Assembly (NCBI GenBank): GCA_910575795.1
Contig: CAJTGE010000026.1
Location: forward strand, 20,494 to 84,493
DNA: 64,000 nt
DNA from: Clostridiaceae bacterium
Lineage (GTDB): Bacteria > Bacillota > Clostridia > Lachnospirales > Lachnospiraceae
Direction: 5' to 3'
The position numbers were made by a program, and so were the translations under genes. The notes below the pieces were generated by a model. The model did no database searches. It worked only from the letters and a program-made list of their open reading frames with translations, and had not been told where the DNA came from. This document shows, piece by piece, positions 8,263 to 17,398 of this stretch (its first letter is position 1; the number at the start of each line of letters is the position of its first letter).

Positions 8263-9009
8263 TCACCTCTCTGCCGCTCTTCCACATTGTGAAACGATTT
8301 TATCAATCATGCGCGAGACTTCGTTTCTCGTAAGCCCGTCAATCTGCGCAGATAGATTTATTTTATGATATTTTATCAAATCCCGCAAGACTTCTTTTTG
8401 CTTTTTTGTGGCCGGCTGACGCCTTTTCACATGGTAATTTAAAGGCTTTGCCATAAATGCTTCCGGTTTTTCCTCAAAATGGCGTTTTAAAAGCGTCTGA
8501 TACAGAAAATGTGCAGAAAACGCATCCGCCAGGGCCCTGTGGGCGGCCTGCGGCCCGATGCCGTAATATTGGCAGGCGGAACCCAGATTTTTCTTCTCAT
8601 CCGGCGGCATGAACCGGCGGCACAGAGCCAGCGTGTCGATCCCGTCCCGCTCAAAGCACATCCCCTGATCGACCGCCGCCTGTTTGAGGAAACGGTAATC
8701 AAAAGCAATGTTGTGCCCCAAAATCGGGAGCCCTTCCGTAAAAGCAGAAAGCCCTTCCATGGCTTCCCGGATCCCCGGCGCGCCCTCCAGCATGCGGTCC
8801 GTGATATTCGTCAGCTCCTGCACCCGGGCCTCAAGCTCCCTGCCCGGGCTCACAAGCGTGGAAAACGTCCCGGTTACAACACCATGTTCGACACGGATCG
8901 CGCCAATTTCAATGATGCGGTCGCTTTTCACATCAAGCCCTGTCATTTCCAGATCCAGGGCTGTATACATGTTTCTCTCTCTCATTTGCAAAGCCTCTTC
9001 CAACCTCAT
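8263..9009 (-). CDS. DEDDh 3'-5' exonuclease (DnaQ/PolC-epsilon-like)
   Basis: A 248-residue exonuclease. ExoI motif ALDLEMTGL (Asp 19, Glu 21), ExoII GHNIAFDYRFL (about residues 99-109), ExoIII HRALADAF with the DEDDh histidine about 148, then a C-terminal extension rich in Lys (KKQKEVLRDLIKYHK) that may contact DNA. The ATG at 9009 overlaps the stop of the radical SAM gene by 4 nt, favouring this start over the in-frame ATG eight codons later. This family acts in proofreading-like or repair trimming of DNA 3' ends; the actual pathway is not shown by the sequence. Confidence 0.9.
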   Translation of the reverse strand: MRLEEALQMRERNMYTALDLEMTGLDVKSDRIIEIGAIRVEHGVVTGTFSTLVSPGRELEARVQELTNITDRMLEGAPGIREAMEGLSAFTEGLPILGHNIAFDYRFLKQAAVDQGMCFERDGIDTLALCRRFMPPDEKKNLGSACQYYGIGPQAAHRALADAFSAHFLYQTLLKRHFEEKPEAFMAKPLNYHVKRRQPATKKQKEVLRDLIKYHKINLSAQIDGLTRNEVSRMIDKIVSQCGRAAER

Positions 9010-10826
9010 ACCTGCTTTCCCATGCCCTCAAAATATGTCACGGCCGCGTTTCCGAAACGCGCGTCTCTGTTTTTATAGTCAAATAACAGCGCTGCCCCGT
9101 CTCCTAAGATCTCCATATGCGCCATTTTTATGATCTGGCGCGCCGTATATCCCTCATAACCCGCAAGATAGCGCGGCGATTCGGCTTCCTTCTTAAAAAA
9201 GGCGCGGACAATCTCCTTATACGGCGTCTGATCCCTTAAAAAGGACGGACGGCTTTTTACATTTTCCCGCAAATACAGATCTTCTGCCAGCCGATCCCGG
9301 TACTCCTCTCTCCTGTGGGAATCGGTAACATGCGCTCCGATAAAGCGAAATAGTATCTCATATCTCGCCAGACGGCTGTGACTGACTCCGCTCAGCCCTT
9401 CTCTCTCATACCAGGCGGACAGGGATTCATACATGGAGAACGGATCCTCAAATTCCCCGGAAAGAGCGCGCATGGTATTCTCAAACTGACCGCTGTTGTA
9501 ATAGACCTCCAGCATTTCCTCCACGCCCTTTAACAGCAGCACATCCCCGTAATCCAGCCACCGCGTGGCCAGAACCTCATACGGGGGACGAAAGCAGAAG
9601 ACAAGGCCGTAGCGGGACGCCCTCTCCTCCATGGCGGAACCCTTTAAAACCTTTAAAAAGCCGAGCTGAAGCTGCTCCGGCTGCATGCGGTACACATCAT
9701 TAAAGGACTTCTTAAACCGTTCGAGGTCTTCAAAGGGAAGGCCCGCGATCAGATCCAGGTGCTGATGGATATTTTGAAACGTATGGATAGAGGATACATT
9801 CTCCGCAAGCCTTTTGAGATCCGTCCGCCTCCTGATTTCCCGGATCGTGTCCGGATTCGTGGTCTGCACGCCGATCTCGAGCTGGATTAAGCCCGGCCGC
9901 ATTTCACGCAGCACGGACAGCATTTCATTATCCAGCAGATCCGCCGCGATCTCAAAATGGAAATTCGTGATCCCATTATCATTCTCTGAGATAAACCGCC
10001 AGATTGCGAGGGCATGGCTCTTTTTGCAGTTAAAGGTGCGATCCACAAATTTCACCTGCGAAACGCGGTGATTTAAAAAGAAGGACAGCTCCTCTTTTAC
10101 AAGGGAAATGTTCCTGAAGCGCACGGTCTTGTCTATAGAAGAAAGACAGTAGCTGCAGGAAAACGGGCAGCCGCGGCTGCTCTCATAATAGAGTATCCGG
10201 TTTTCAAATCCCTCCAGGCTCTCATACGGAAACGGAAGCTCATCCAGGTTCAGAAGCGGCGCGGGGCCGTTTACTGTAATGTTTCCCTCCCCGTCCCGCC
10301 AGGCAATGCCGGGGATATCTGATAAACGAGGGGAGAGCCGGATCGGTTTTTCCCCCTGCTCCGTCCCTGCGCCGTCTTTGCCGGCCTCTCCTCCTGATTT
10401 CCCCGCGTCATTCCCTCTTTCCGCCGCCAGAAGGCCGGCAAACGCGCCCTCGCCCTCTCCCCGCATGACGAGTTGCGCTTCCGGAAGCGTCTCCAGAATC
10501 TCCCGTGAATTGTAGGATACCTCCGGCCCTCCCAGCCAGATCCGGGTTTTGGGCAGCACCTTTTTCAGATCCCGCACAAGCGACTTTATATAAACTATGT
10601 TCCATATATAGCATGAAAATCCCACCACATCCGGCCTGCGCCTGTAGATGTCCTGTAAGATGCTCTCCTCTGTCTGATTGATGGTATACTCCCCCAATTC
10701 AATCCGGATTGCAGGGCGCCGTGCATCCCTCTGCTTCAGGCTTTCCTCTGCATACCGCTTAAGGCTGTAAATTCCCAGATTCGAGTGAATATATTTTGCA
10801 TTGACTGCCGCTAATAAAACCTTCAT
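9006..10826 (-). CDS. B12-binding domain radical SAM protein (DUF4080 type)
   Basis: A 606-residue protein. N-terminal cobalamin-binding-like Rossmann domain (MKVLLAAVNAKYIHSNLGIY, then VVGFSCYIWNIVYI and WLGGPEVSYN). The radical SAM core follows, with SSRGCPFSCSYCLSS as the CxxxCxxC 4Fe-4S motif (about residues 214-222) and the later LIQLEIGVQTTNPDTIREI strand. The C-terminal ~170 residues match what I recall as DUF4080. Such proteins usually act on RNA, cofactors or natural products; the substrate is unknown. No His of the B12 base-off motif (DxHxxG) is seen, so cobalamin binding may be absent or base-on. It overlaps the exonuclease gene by 4 nt. Confidence 0.88.
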   Translation of the reverse strand: MKVLLAAVNAKYIHSNLGIYSLKRYAEESLKQRDARRPAIRIELGEYTINQTEESILQDIYRRRPDVVGFSCYIWNIVYIKSLVRDLKKVLPKTRIWLGGPEVSYNSREILETLPEAQLVMRGEGEGAFAGLLAAERGNDAGKSGGEAGKDGAGTEQGEKPIRLSPRLSDIPGIAWRDGEGNITVNGPAPLLNLDELPFPYESLEGFENRILYYESSRGCPFSCSYCLSSIDKTVRFRNISLVKEELSFFLNHRVSQVKFVDRTFNCKKSHALAIWRFISENDNGITNFHFEIAADLLDNEMLSVLREMRPGLIQLEIGVQTTNPDTIREIRRRTDLKRLAENVSSIHTFQNIHQHLDLIAGLPFEDLERFKKSFNDVYRMQPEQLQLGFLKVLKGSAMEERASRYGLVFCFRPPYEVLATRWLDYGDVLLLKGVEEMLEVYYNSGQFENTMRALSGEFEDPFSMYESLSAWYEREGLSGVSHSRLARYEILFRFIGAHVTDSHRREEYRDRLAEDLYLRENVKSRPSFLRDQTPYKEIVRAFFKKEAESPRYLAGYEGYTARQIIKMAHMEILGDGAALLFDYKNRDARFGNAAVTYFEGMGKQV

Positions 10827-10856
10827 GACGCCTCTTTTCCTGATTCACCGTTCCTA

Positions 10857-11924
10857 CTAAACCTTTAAAACGCGGTATCCCGCCGCTTTGTTCAGACGGT
10901 TCATAATCGCCTGTCCCAGCCGCTCGTCGGAAAATTTTTCGGAATAGATATAGTCCGCCCCCAGATCGTCAAACTCCCGCAAAAGCGCGTAAAGATTGCG
11001 GGCTACTGACCTCTCGTCCGAGCGCGCGCCGATGCTGCGCACAAGGCCGCGCGGATAGCTCTCCTTTGTCTCGTCCGTACAGATCACGCCCACCGTGTAT
11101 CCCTGTTTCTGCCGCTCGTCAACCAGCTCCCGGATACGGCTCGCCACCGCGGCGCTCCCGCCTTCCACCAGCGTCATCTCAGCCCGCGGCGCGTAGTGGC
11201 GGTATTTCATCCCCGGGGCCCTGGGGCGCGCGTCCGCTCCCACAGGGCCCAGGATAGCCGGATCGATGCGCACCTCTCCCAATAACTCCCGCAGCATTTC
11301 CATCGTAATTGCCCCCGGCCTCAGAAGAACCGGGATCTCCTCTGTCACATCCACGATCGTAGATTCCAGCCCGATCCCCACAGGGCCGCCGTCTAATATC
11401 AAATCTATCCGTCCGTCCAGATCCTGACGCACATGCTCGGCCCGCGTCGGGCTCGGACGGCCTGAGAGGTTGGCGCTGGGGGCCGCCACCGGAACGCCGG
11501 ACAGCCGGATCAGCTCAGCCGCCGCCGGATCGGACGGCATGCGCACCGCCACTGTCTTAAGCCCTCCTGTCGTCCCGTACGGAACCCGCCCGCTCTTCTC
11601 AAATATAAGCGTGACCGGCCCCGGCCAGAAGGTTTCAGCCAGACGCCGCCCGGCCTCCGGAAAACGGGCGATCAGAGGTTCAAGCTCCTCGAGGGAAGAA
11701 ATATGCGCGATCAGAGGATTGTCCGAGGGACGCCCCTTTGCCTCATAAATCTTTGCCGCGGCCCTCTCATCCAGCGCGTTGGCGCCCAGCCCATACACCG
11801 TTTCTGTGGGAAATGCCACCAGGCCGCCGCCCCTGATGATGTCTGCCGCCCCGCGCAGATGTTTCCTGTCCTCCTGCGTAAAATGTCCCGAATCCGATAT
11901 TTTCCATATCTCTGTCTTTACCAT
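10857..11924 (-). CDS. tsaC: L-threonylcarbamoyladenylate synthase (Sua5/YwlC type)
   Basis: Makes threonylcarbamoyl-AMP from Thr, bicarbonate and ATP, the first step of t6A37 tRNA modification. The YrdC domain covers roughly residues 20-200: GGLVAFPTETVYGLGANA, KIYEAKGRPSDNPLIAHI, VAVRMPSDP and VPVAAPSANLSGRPSPT. The C-terminal Sua5 domain follows the linker PGMKYRHYAPRAEM. At ~355 residues it is the long Sua5 form. The frame extends to 11957, but the ATG at 11924 (MVKTEIWKIS) fits the family start better. Confidence 0.93.
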   Translation of the reverse strand: MVKTEIWKISDSGHFTQEDRKHLRGAADIIRGGGLVAFPTETVYGLGANALDERAAAKIYEAKGRPSDNPLIAHISSLEELEPLIARFPEAGRRLAETFWPGPVTLIFEKSGRVPYGTTGGLKTVAVRMPSDPAAAELIRLSGVPVAAPSANLSGRPSPTRAEHVRQDLDGRIDLILDGGPVGIGLESTIVDVTEEIPVLLRPGAITMEMLRELLGEVRIDPAILGPVGADARPRAPGMKYRHYAPRAEMTLVEGGSAAVASRIRELVDERQKQGYTVGVICTDETKESYPRGLVRSIGARSDERSVARNLYALLREFDDLGADYIYSEKFSDERLGQAIMNRLNKAAGYRVLKV

Positions 11925-11988
11925 AATCCTGCCCTTCGCTCTTACTCCTCTTCGCATCTGACTGTTTCGTGAGCCTTACTGCCTATCC

Positions 11989-14900
11989 TCACTGCTTCAT
12001 CCAGTCAAACAGGCTGAGCTGGCGCATGCCGCTCTCCTGCGTCCGTATCCTAGCCTGCTCCCGGGGCGCCGTCTCCTCCGGCACATCTGCCAGAAACGGC
12101 GTCTCCTCGCCCGCGCAGGTCATAATCAGTTCCTCTCTGGCCCTCGTCATGCCGACATAAAATAAGCGCCTCTCTTCCGAAATATCAGCCGCGCCGCGTC
12201 CGGCATGGCCGCCGTATTCCAGCGGGACAAGCCCTTTTCCCGCGCCGTTTATGAACACCACCGGATACTCCAGCCCTTTTGAGCCGTGAAGCGTCATCAG
12301 CGTCACAGCGTCCGCTGTCCATGTCTTCCCGCCGCACCGCTTTAGGTCGCTCTCCCGTCCAAAGGCGATACAGTCTACCAGCTCTTCCATATTTTTATGC
12401 AGAAGAGCCATGGAACAGAGCCGTTCCATGGCCGGATCCTCCAAAAGGCCGGTTTCCTCCATCCATGCATGCAGGATCCCGGACGGACGGCCCCGCCTGC
12501 ACACACGCCCAAACCTCTCTGCCAATTCCTGATATCGTTCATCTGTTCCGGGCCGGGTTTCGCCTTCCTCACCGCCCGTTTCCCGGCTTCCAAACATCTT
12601 TCGGAAGCTGCGTCTTGAAAGCCAGGCCGCAGTCCCATCCTCCGGCCTTAAGAGGCTTCGGAAAAAGCTCAGCGTCCCCCGGACCGACGGATCGTCGAGA
12701 TAATCCTCACGCCCGGCCACAATATATGGAATCCCCTCTTTTTTCAGGCACATCTCCAACAAAGCTGACTGCCTGTGCGTGCGGTAAAGAACCGCAATCT
12801 CGGCGAAGCTTCGCACCGCGCGTCCCTCCTGCCTGTAGAAACCGCCCTGCGCGTCCAGCATATCCATCCCGCCCACCAGCCGGTTAATCTCCTTCGCTGT
12901 AAAAATCGCCTCCTCGCGCTCTCCAAGAGCCTTCAAAAGCCTGGCCTTCGGCCCGGGACCTAAGACCGCCTCCAGAGCGCCCCCCTTATCCATCACGGTC
13001 TGCGCGGCTGTCAGAATCTGCGGCGTGGAGCGGTAATTTTTCTTTAAACGGATGATCTGCGCGTCGTTCCCCTGAAAACGGTGAAAGCTCTCTGCATCAG
13101 CCCCGCGGAAGCCATAAATCGCCTGATCTGGATCCCCGATGACGAACAGCTCCTTTCCGCCCCGGCTCCACTCTTCAATCAGACGGTACTGCAAGGGGCT
13201 GGTATCCTGAAATTCATCTGCCAAAAGATAGTGAAAGCCCTTCAGAAAACGGCATACGACCGGATCCTCCCGGTTCTCAGACAGCGAAAGCGCTTTTAAT
13301 AACAGATCGTCAAAATCCAGCGCCTTAAGCCCGGTAAGGCGCGATGCGTAGTCCGCGGCCGCCTCCTCAAAAAGCGCGTCGGCCGGTTCCTGCCGCAAAT
13401 CCTGCGTCTTCTGCTCCGGTTCCCGGGGCGCAGATGGCGTCTGCAGCCCGCCGGGATCCGAAACAGCCGTTTTCCTTTCTGAAATTCTCGCCAAAAATCT
13501 TTTCGGCTTAAGCTTTAAACCTGTTTTGGCAAGCGTCTCCTCCGCCAGCTCCAGCGCCAGGGCGCGATCCGCCAGAAGGAAGTCTCCCTCCGCCTGCCGC
13601 AGCAGATCATAACAGATCGAATGGAATGTGCCGATCCGCATCCGCCTTGCCGCCTGTATGCCCCCGAGCTGTTCCTCCAGACGCTTCTTTAACTCCTGCG
13701 CCGCCTGGTTGGTAAACGTAACCGCCGTTATCTCCGACGGCCTCACGCGGCGTTCCTCCAATAAATATAAGATACGGGAAACCAGTGTTTTCGTCTTCCC
13801 CGTCCCCGGGCCCGCTGTCACAGCAATCCGCGGATTCAGGGAGCGGACCGCCTCAAGCTGCTCCTCATTCAGGCGATCCGGCGCTTCCGGTATGGCCGCC
13901 GCCCCCGGCCCGCCTGTTATATCCTGCCCGCCAGCTATGTCCGGATTTCCTGCTATATCTGGATTCCCCGATATATCGCAATTCCCTGCTAAATCCGGAT
14001 TTCCCGATATATCGCAATTCCCTGCTAAATCCGGATTCCCTGATATATACGCCTTCTCCCCCTCGTTTTCCGCCTTCCTTTCCGGTTCCGCCGCCGCCGC
14101 GCTCTCCATCAGGCTGGAGAACAGGCTCATCTGCCCGTCCATGGCATCCAGCTCCGTCGGCTCAAAAAGCCGGATAATCCCATATTCTCCGTCAAAACCG
14201 GGGCTGCGCTTTACCTCCCCGGCCCTGAGCCGGCGGATTCCCTCCGCGATAAAATATCCGCCCTTTTTTCGTATATCTTCCAGAGGCAGTTCCCTTAATA
14301 TCGAAAACTCGCTTCCCAGATCCCTTAAAAGAGCCTCATACTGACGCTGCGCCTTTCTGCTGGCCGCAGAGACGCCCATGCATGAGGCGATTACCTCGGG
14401 CAGAGGCGCAAGGCTTTCAAACGGCCTGGCTCCCGCAGGGATAAAGCCCTCGTCCCGGTCCGCCATCTGCGAGATCCGGTGCGATACCCCGAGCGTCAGC
14501 TTTTTCCCGCAGACCGGGCAGATGCCATCGCAGCGGGCCGCCTCCCTTGGGCTTAAGCAGACATGGCATTTGCGGTGGCCGTCAAAGTGATACTTTCCCT
14601 CTTCCGGAAAGAATTCGATGGTTCCCTTAAGGCCCTTTCCCTCCTGCACCGCCCCGTAAAGCCCCGCGTAAGACATCTCCGTTTCCAGAAGATTGGCCTC
14701 CCTTCCCAATTTAGACGGAGAATGCGCATCCGAATTGGAAATGAGCTGAAAGCGATCCAGGGCGGAGAGCTGCCAGTTCATCGGCGGATCCGAAGAAAGC
14801 CCTGTCTCCACGGCGTGAATACAGGGCGTCAGATCCTCAAAGCATTCTTCAACCGATTCAAATTTGGAAAATGCCCCGAACATGGAAAAATGAGGCGTCC

Positions 14901-15384
14901 AGATATGCGCCGGAATAAAGATCGCCTCCCGGCACACCTCCAGCGTAATTTCCAGCAGATCCCGGCAGTCAAGGCCAAGGATCGGGCGGCCGTCTGAGTG
15001 GATATTGCCGATCGCCTCCAGCTTTTTCGAGAGCGCCTCCGCCTCCTCAAGGCCCGGGAGGAGAATGACATTGTGAACCTTCCGCACCTGCCCGTTTTTC
15101 TTGTAAATGGAGCTGATCTCGCCGGAAATCACAAACCGGGGATTACGCCTCCCGCCGGAAAGCGGATCGGAAAGGCGGAGGCCGTCTTTCAGCCTGTACA
15201 GCCCTTCCTCTGCCGGTACGAGCTTTTCCTTTAGCTCCCGCCGCCAGGCGGGATGGGTAAAGTCGCCTGTCCCCAGCAGATCGATCCCTTTGCGCCTGGC
15301 CCAGAGATCCAGGGATTCCGGGACGCAGTCTTTGCTGGTGGCTCTGGAGTATTTGGAGTGGATATGTAAATCTGCAATATACAT
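11989..15384 (-). CDS. EndoQ-like PHP endonuclease fused to UvrD/Rep helicase
   Basis: A 1131-residue fusion. Residues 1 to ~400 resemble EndoQ-type PHP proteins: IADLHIHSKYSRATS (metal His), GTGDFTHPAW, ISNSDAHSPSKLGREANLL, and a zinc-ribbon-like CHVCLSPREAARCDGICPVC near 275-295. A repetitive linker (about 445-490) leads into a complete UvrD-type helicase: Walker A AVTAGPGTGKTKT (~525), Walker B LADEFQDTSPLQY, GDPDQAIYGFRGAD, LKKNYRST, TLHGSKGLEYPVVF and RRLFYVGMTRARE. EndoQ enzymes nick 5' of deaminated bases, so damage nicking coupled to unwinding is a reasonable inference. AAAGGTG precedes the ATG. Overlap of functions with the neighbouring exonuclease is possible but unproven. Confidence 0.9.
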   Translation of the reverse strand: MYIADLHIHSKYSRATSKDCVPESLDLWARRKGIDLLGTGDFTHPAWRRELKEKLVPAEEGLYRLKDGLRLSDPLSGGRRNPRFVISGEISSIYKKNGQVRKVHNVILLPGLEEAEALSKKLEAIGNIHSDGRPILGLDCRDLLEITLEVCREAIFIPAHIWTPHFSMFGAFSKFESVEECFEDLTPCIHAVETGLSSDPPMNWQLSALDRFQLISNSDAHSPSKLGREANLLETEMSYAGLYGAVQEGKGLKGTIEFFPEEGKYHFDGHRKCHVCLSPREAARCDGICPVCGKKLTLGVSHRISQMADRDEGFIPAGARPFESLAPLPEVIASCMGVSAASRKAQRQYEALLRDLGSEFSILRELPLEDIRKKGGYFIAEGIRRLRAGEVKRSPGFDGEYGIIRLFEPTELDAMDGQMSLFSSLMESAAAAEPERKAENEGEKAYISGNPDLAGNCDISGNPDLAGNCDISGNPDIAGNPDIAGGQDITGGPGAAAIPEAPDRLNEEQLEAVRSLNPRIAVTAGPGTGKTKTLVSRILYLLEERRVRPSEITAVTFTNQAAQELKKRLEEQLGGIQAARRMRIGTFHSICYDLLRQAEGDFLLADRALALELAEETLAKTGLKLKPKRFLARISERKTAVSDPGGLQTPSAPREPEQKTQDLRQEPADALFEEAAADYASRLTGLKALDFDDLLLKALSLSENREDPVVCRFLKGFHYLLADEFQDTSPLQYRLIEEWSRGGKELFVIGDPDQAIYGFRGADAESFHRFQGNDAQIIRLKKNYRSTPQILTAAQTVMDKGGALEAVLGPGPKARLLKALGEREEAIFTAKEINRLVGGMDMLDAQGGFYRQEGRAVRSFAEIAVLYRTHRQSALLEMCLKKEGIPYIVAGREDYLDDPSVRGTLSFFRSLLRPEDGTAAWLSRRSFRKMFGSRETGGEEGETRPGTDERYQELAERFGRVCRRGRPSGILHAWMEETGLLEDPAMERLCSMALLHKNMEELVDCIAFGRESDLKRCGGKTWTADAVTLMTLHGSKGLEYPVVFINGAGKGLVPLEYGGHAGRGAADISEERRLFYVGMTRAREELIMTCAGEETPFLADVPEETAPREQARIRTQESGMRQLSLFDWMKQ
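13918..14048. repeat. In-frame 36-bp tandem repeat in the helicase-fusion linker
   Basis: Two near-exact 36-bp units and degenerate half units encode the 12-residue repeat ISGNPDLAGNCD, followed by ISGNPDIAGNPD and IAGGQDITGG. It lies exactly between the PHP and UvrD modules. The repeat length is a multiple of three, so expansion or contraction keeps the frame. It probably forms a flexible or beta-like spacer. Copy number may vary between strains. Confidence 0.85.
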
Positions 15385-15703
15385 GAGTGTTCACCTTTAT
15401 TTGTCTGTTGAGCGGGACGGAGCCGCTTTGGTTGGGTTGTTTTTCTGATGTTTGTCAGGATGGGATTATTATAGCCCGGTTTTCTGAAGGTTGCAAGGTT
15501 GAAATTGGCGGGGGATAGTAACAGCCAAGGAGAGATATGGAACCTCCTCCTGGCTACGTTTTTTGCAGGCGTTGAATTGGGTGAGTAATGCTGTAATTGG
15601 TGCAATATTCTAAATTGTACATTATTTTATTTATTAATGTTAAAAATATCTTGATTCAATCAAAAACACATTAATAAACTATTCGTGGTATAATTTTTCA
15701 GTA

Positions 15704-15731
15704 TTGATTTTACTATGAAAAATGCTATAAT
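15704..15731 (+). promoter_or_regulatory. SigA-type promoter for the secreted protein at 15831
   Basis: TTGATT (15704-15709), 16-base spacer, TATAAT (15726-15731), about 100 bp ahead of the ATG at 15831. The region 15385-15703 before it is AT-rich on its right side and holds only an imperfect hairpin (AGCCA...TGGCT, about 15527-15558) followed by T6; no gene is seen there. Confidence 0.6.
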
Positions 15732-15739
15732 TTAAACAT

Positions 15740-15758
15740 TGACAAATACGCTTTGTCA
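15740..15758. promoter_or_regulatory. 7-bp inverted repeat just downstream of a promoter (possible operator)
   Basis: TGACAAA-TACGC-TTTGTCA begins 8 bases after the TATAAT box at 15726, at or just after the predicted transcription start. A symmetric site there is typical of repressor binding, though a transcript hairpin is also possible. No regulator gene is next to it. Confidence 0.45.
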
Positions 15759-15830
15759 TACTTTTTTTCGACTATCGTTTGCCCCAAAATTTATAATCCA
15801 TTTAAAAATACACTTACGGAGGGAATGTTT

Positions 15831-16553
15831 ATGAAAAATCTGTTTATAGCTGCCGCTTTATACTTTTTTATGTTTTATCCAACAATAAGATGCTATGCAA
15901 AACCAACCGCTGTAATGAGCCCTCAAAAGCTATATCAAACATCATATATACCGGAAAATAAGGAAGAAAAATCGGTTGAAATCAATAATCAGTATAATGA
16001 ATTGATTGCGGCGGCAAGAGATTGCATCATAAAAAATGACGGAGAAGCACCAGCAAATTATGACTTTAGCAGCGTCATTTACAGGAGTAAATATGATCAT
16101 TATGAAACTTTGGGATATTGGGTGGCAGATATAGATGGAAATGGCATAAACGAACTGATTTTTGGGGGATACGGGGCAAATCCTGATAGTTCGGGCAATA
16201 GCATTATCTATGATGTTTACACGATATCGGACGGGGAACTGATTCATGTATTAGATGGATGGGAAAGGAACAGATTCTATCTCTGTGAAAATGGGATGAT
16301 AGCAAATGAGGGATCCGGCGGAGCTTCTAACTCATCCTATTCTTACTTTGTCTTTGACGGCTCAAAGCTTCAGTTGGCGGAGTCGGTCATCTATGACGGG
16401 GCGAAGGATCCGGAAAATCCATGGTTTCATTCAACGGTATCTCAATATGACGCTGAAAATGCAGCGCCGATAAGCGAGGAAGCCGCGACCAAACTTATGG
16501 AAAAATATGTTTATACAAATCCGCCGTTTACTCCATTTGCAGCAGATAAATAG
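15831..16553 (+). CDS. Secreted protein of unknown function with a DxDGNG motif
   Basis: A 240-residue exported protein. The ATG at 15831 follows ACGGAGGG at good spacing and opens a signal peptide (MKNLFIAAALYFFMFYPTIR, cleavage probably after CYA). The frame extends upstream to 15753, but that part lacks a ribosome site. The middle has VADIDGNGINELIFGGYG, the calcium-binding type loop seen in EF-hand and FG-GAP-like surface proteins. Its AT-rich codon use differs from the GC-rich neighbours, suggesting transfer. It lies just outside the recombinase element that splits cwlD. Family not recognised. Confidence 0.75.
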   Translation: MKNLFIAAALYFFMFYPTIRCYAKPTAVMSPQKLYQTSYIPENKEEKSVEINNQYNELIAAARDCIIKNDGEAPANYDFSSVIYRSKYDHYETLGYWVADIDGNGINELIFGGYGANPDSSGNSIIYDVYTISDGELIHVLDGWERNRFYLCENGMIANEGSGGASNSSYSYFVFDGSKLQLAESVIYDGAKDPENPWFHSTVSQYDAENAAPISEEAATKLMEKYVYTNPPFTPFAADK

Positions 16554-16559
16554 ATACTG

Positions 16560-16653
16560 ATGCAGCGCTGCAGAGCAGCGGGGTATTTGACCCTCGCGGC
16601 AGTCGCCAAATGTGCATGCAAGCATGCCCACTTGGCTCGTTGCCCGCGGGAAT
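16560..16653. repeat. Intergenic structured repeat (GCATGC-centred imperfect palindrome)
   Basis: Two nested imperfect hairpins: CAGCGCTGCAGAGCAGCGGG, followed by CGCGGCAGTCGCCAAATGTG paired around GCATGC with CACTTGGCTCGTTGCCCGCG. From memory this pattern (GGGTATTTGACCC, then the GCATGC palindrome) recurs between genes in many Lachnospiraceae genomes, but only one copy is in this window. It lies between the secreted protein gene and the 3' end of split cwlD. Confidence 0.55.
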
Positions 16654-16743
16654 AAAAGGATGCTGTTAAAAGTCGAAATCAATTGCTTTTTCCAGTGTTG
16701 ACATGGACACTCCCCGTTCCATAGCACAACTCCAAAACTTCTT

Positions 16744-17299
16744 TTACCTGCTGTTTAAATACTCCATAATCCCCATATGTATCGTCCACGCCAGGCGATC
16801 CTGATACTCCGGCGAATTGAGCATTTTGGCTTCCTCCCAGTTGCTTAAGAATCCGCACTCCACAATCACAATGGGGCATTTTACATGTAAAAGAAGGTAA
16901 TAATTATCATTTGCCTTGACCTGCCTTCGGTTTCCCTTTCCAAGGACGTAATCGAAGCGCTCCTGTATAAGCTCCGCCAGCCGTTTTCCTTTTTCCGATC
17001 CCTTATAGTAGAAGACTTGGCCTCCGGATACGGATTCCTCATGGTAGCTGTTCTGATGGATACTGACCACAATCTCCGGCTTTGCGGCCTCGATTATCTG
17101 GCACCGCTTTTTCATATCTGCCGCCTTTTTGCTGTGATCTTTTTCCGTGTAGAGCCCTCTATCGTCCTCCCTGGTGAGTATCACCTCCACATCGGATTGT
17201 TCGAGATACTCTTTTAGCTTCAGCGTGATTGCCAGGTTGATATCCTTTTCCAGGCTCTTATCCACCCCCACTTTTCCCGGGTCATTGCCTCCATGTCCG
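16744..17299 (-). pseudogene. cwlD: cwlD 3' segment: N-acetylmuramoyl-L-alanine amidase, split by an inserted element
   Basis: Encodes the C-terminal ~180 residues of an Amidase_3 enzyme. From GHGG it runs NDPGKVG, LEKDINLAITLKLKEYLEQ (metal Glu), VVSIHQNSYHEE (metal His), and IVIVECGFLSNWEEAKML (catalytic Glu). The frame is open upstream to a possible start at 17358, but those 20 codons belong to the inserted element and have no ribosome site. The missing N-terminal part with signal peptide is at 21887-22062. Joined across the 12-bp core the two give an in-frame 239-residue protein, the usual CwlD length (~237). CwlD makes muramic-delta-lactam in spore cortex peptidoglycan, needed for germination. 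Confidence 0.9.
17288..17299. other. Element junction, left core copy (attL/attR-type)
   Basis: Core CCTCCATGTCCG. To its left the cwlD coding sequence continues (NDPGKVG); to its right is element DNA with the inverted arm ACAGACCAAAA at 17310-17320. The core encodes the GHGG zinc-binding motif of the amidase on the minus strand. Confidence 0.88.
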
Positions 17300-17398
17300 G
17301 GAGGCGGGAACAGACCAAAAGAGATAAGGATTCTTCTGGACAAGGATAGAGCGCCCATACCAGGGAACTACCCCGTAAAATTTTTATCAAACTGGCAA

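Noticed and set aside
13918..14048. CRISPR-like spaced repeats
   Set aside because: The repeat is a direct 36-bp tandem without spacers, in frame inside the helicase-fusion gene, and encodes a regular 12-residue protein repeat.
16744..17358. A complete stand-alone 204-residue amidase starting at 17358
   Set aside because: The first 20 codons are element DNA without a ribosome site, and the first strand plus signal peptide of the amidase are missing. The split-gene reading explains both flanks exactly.
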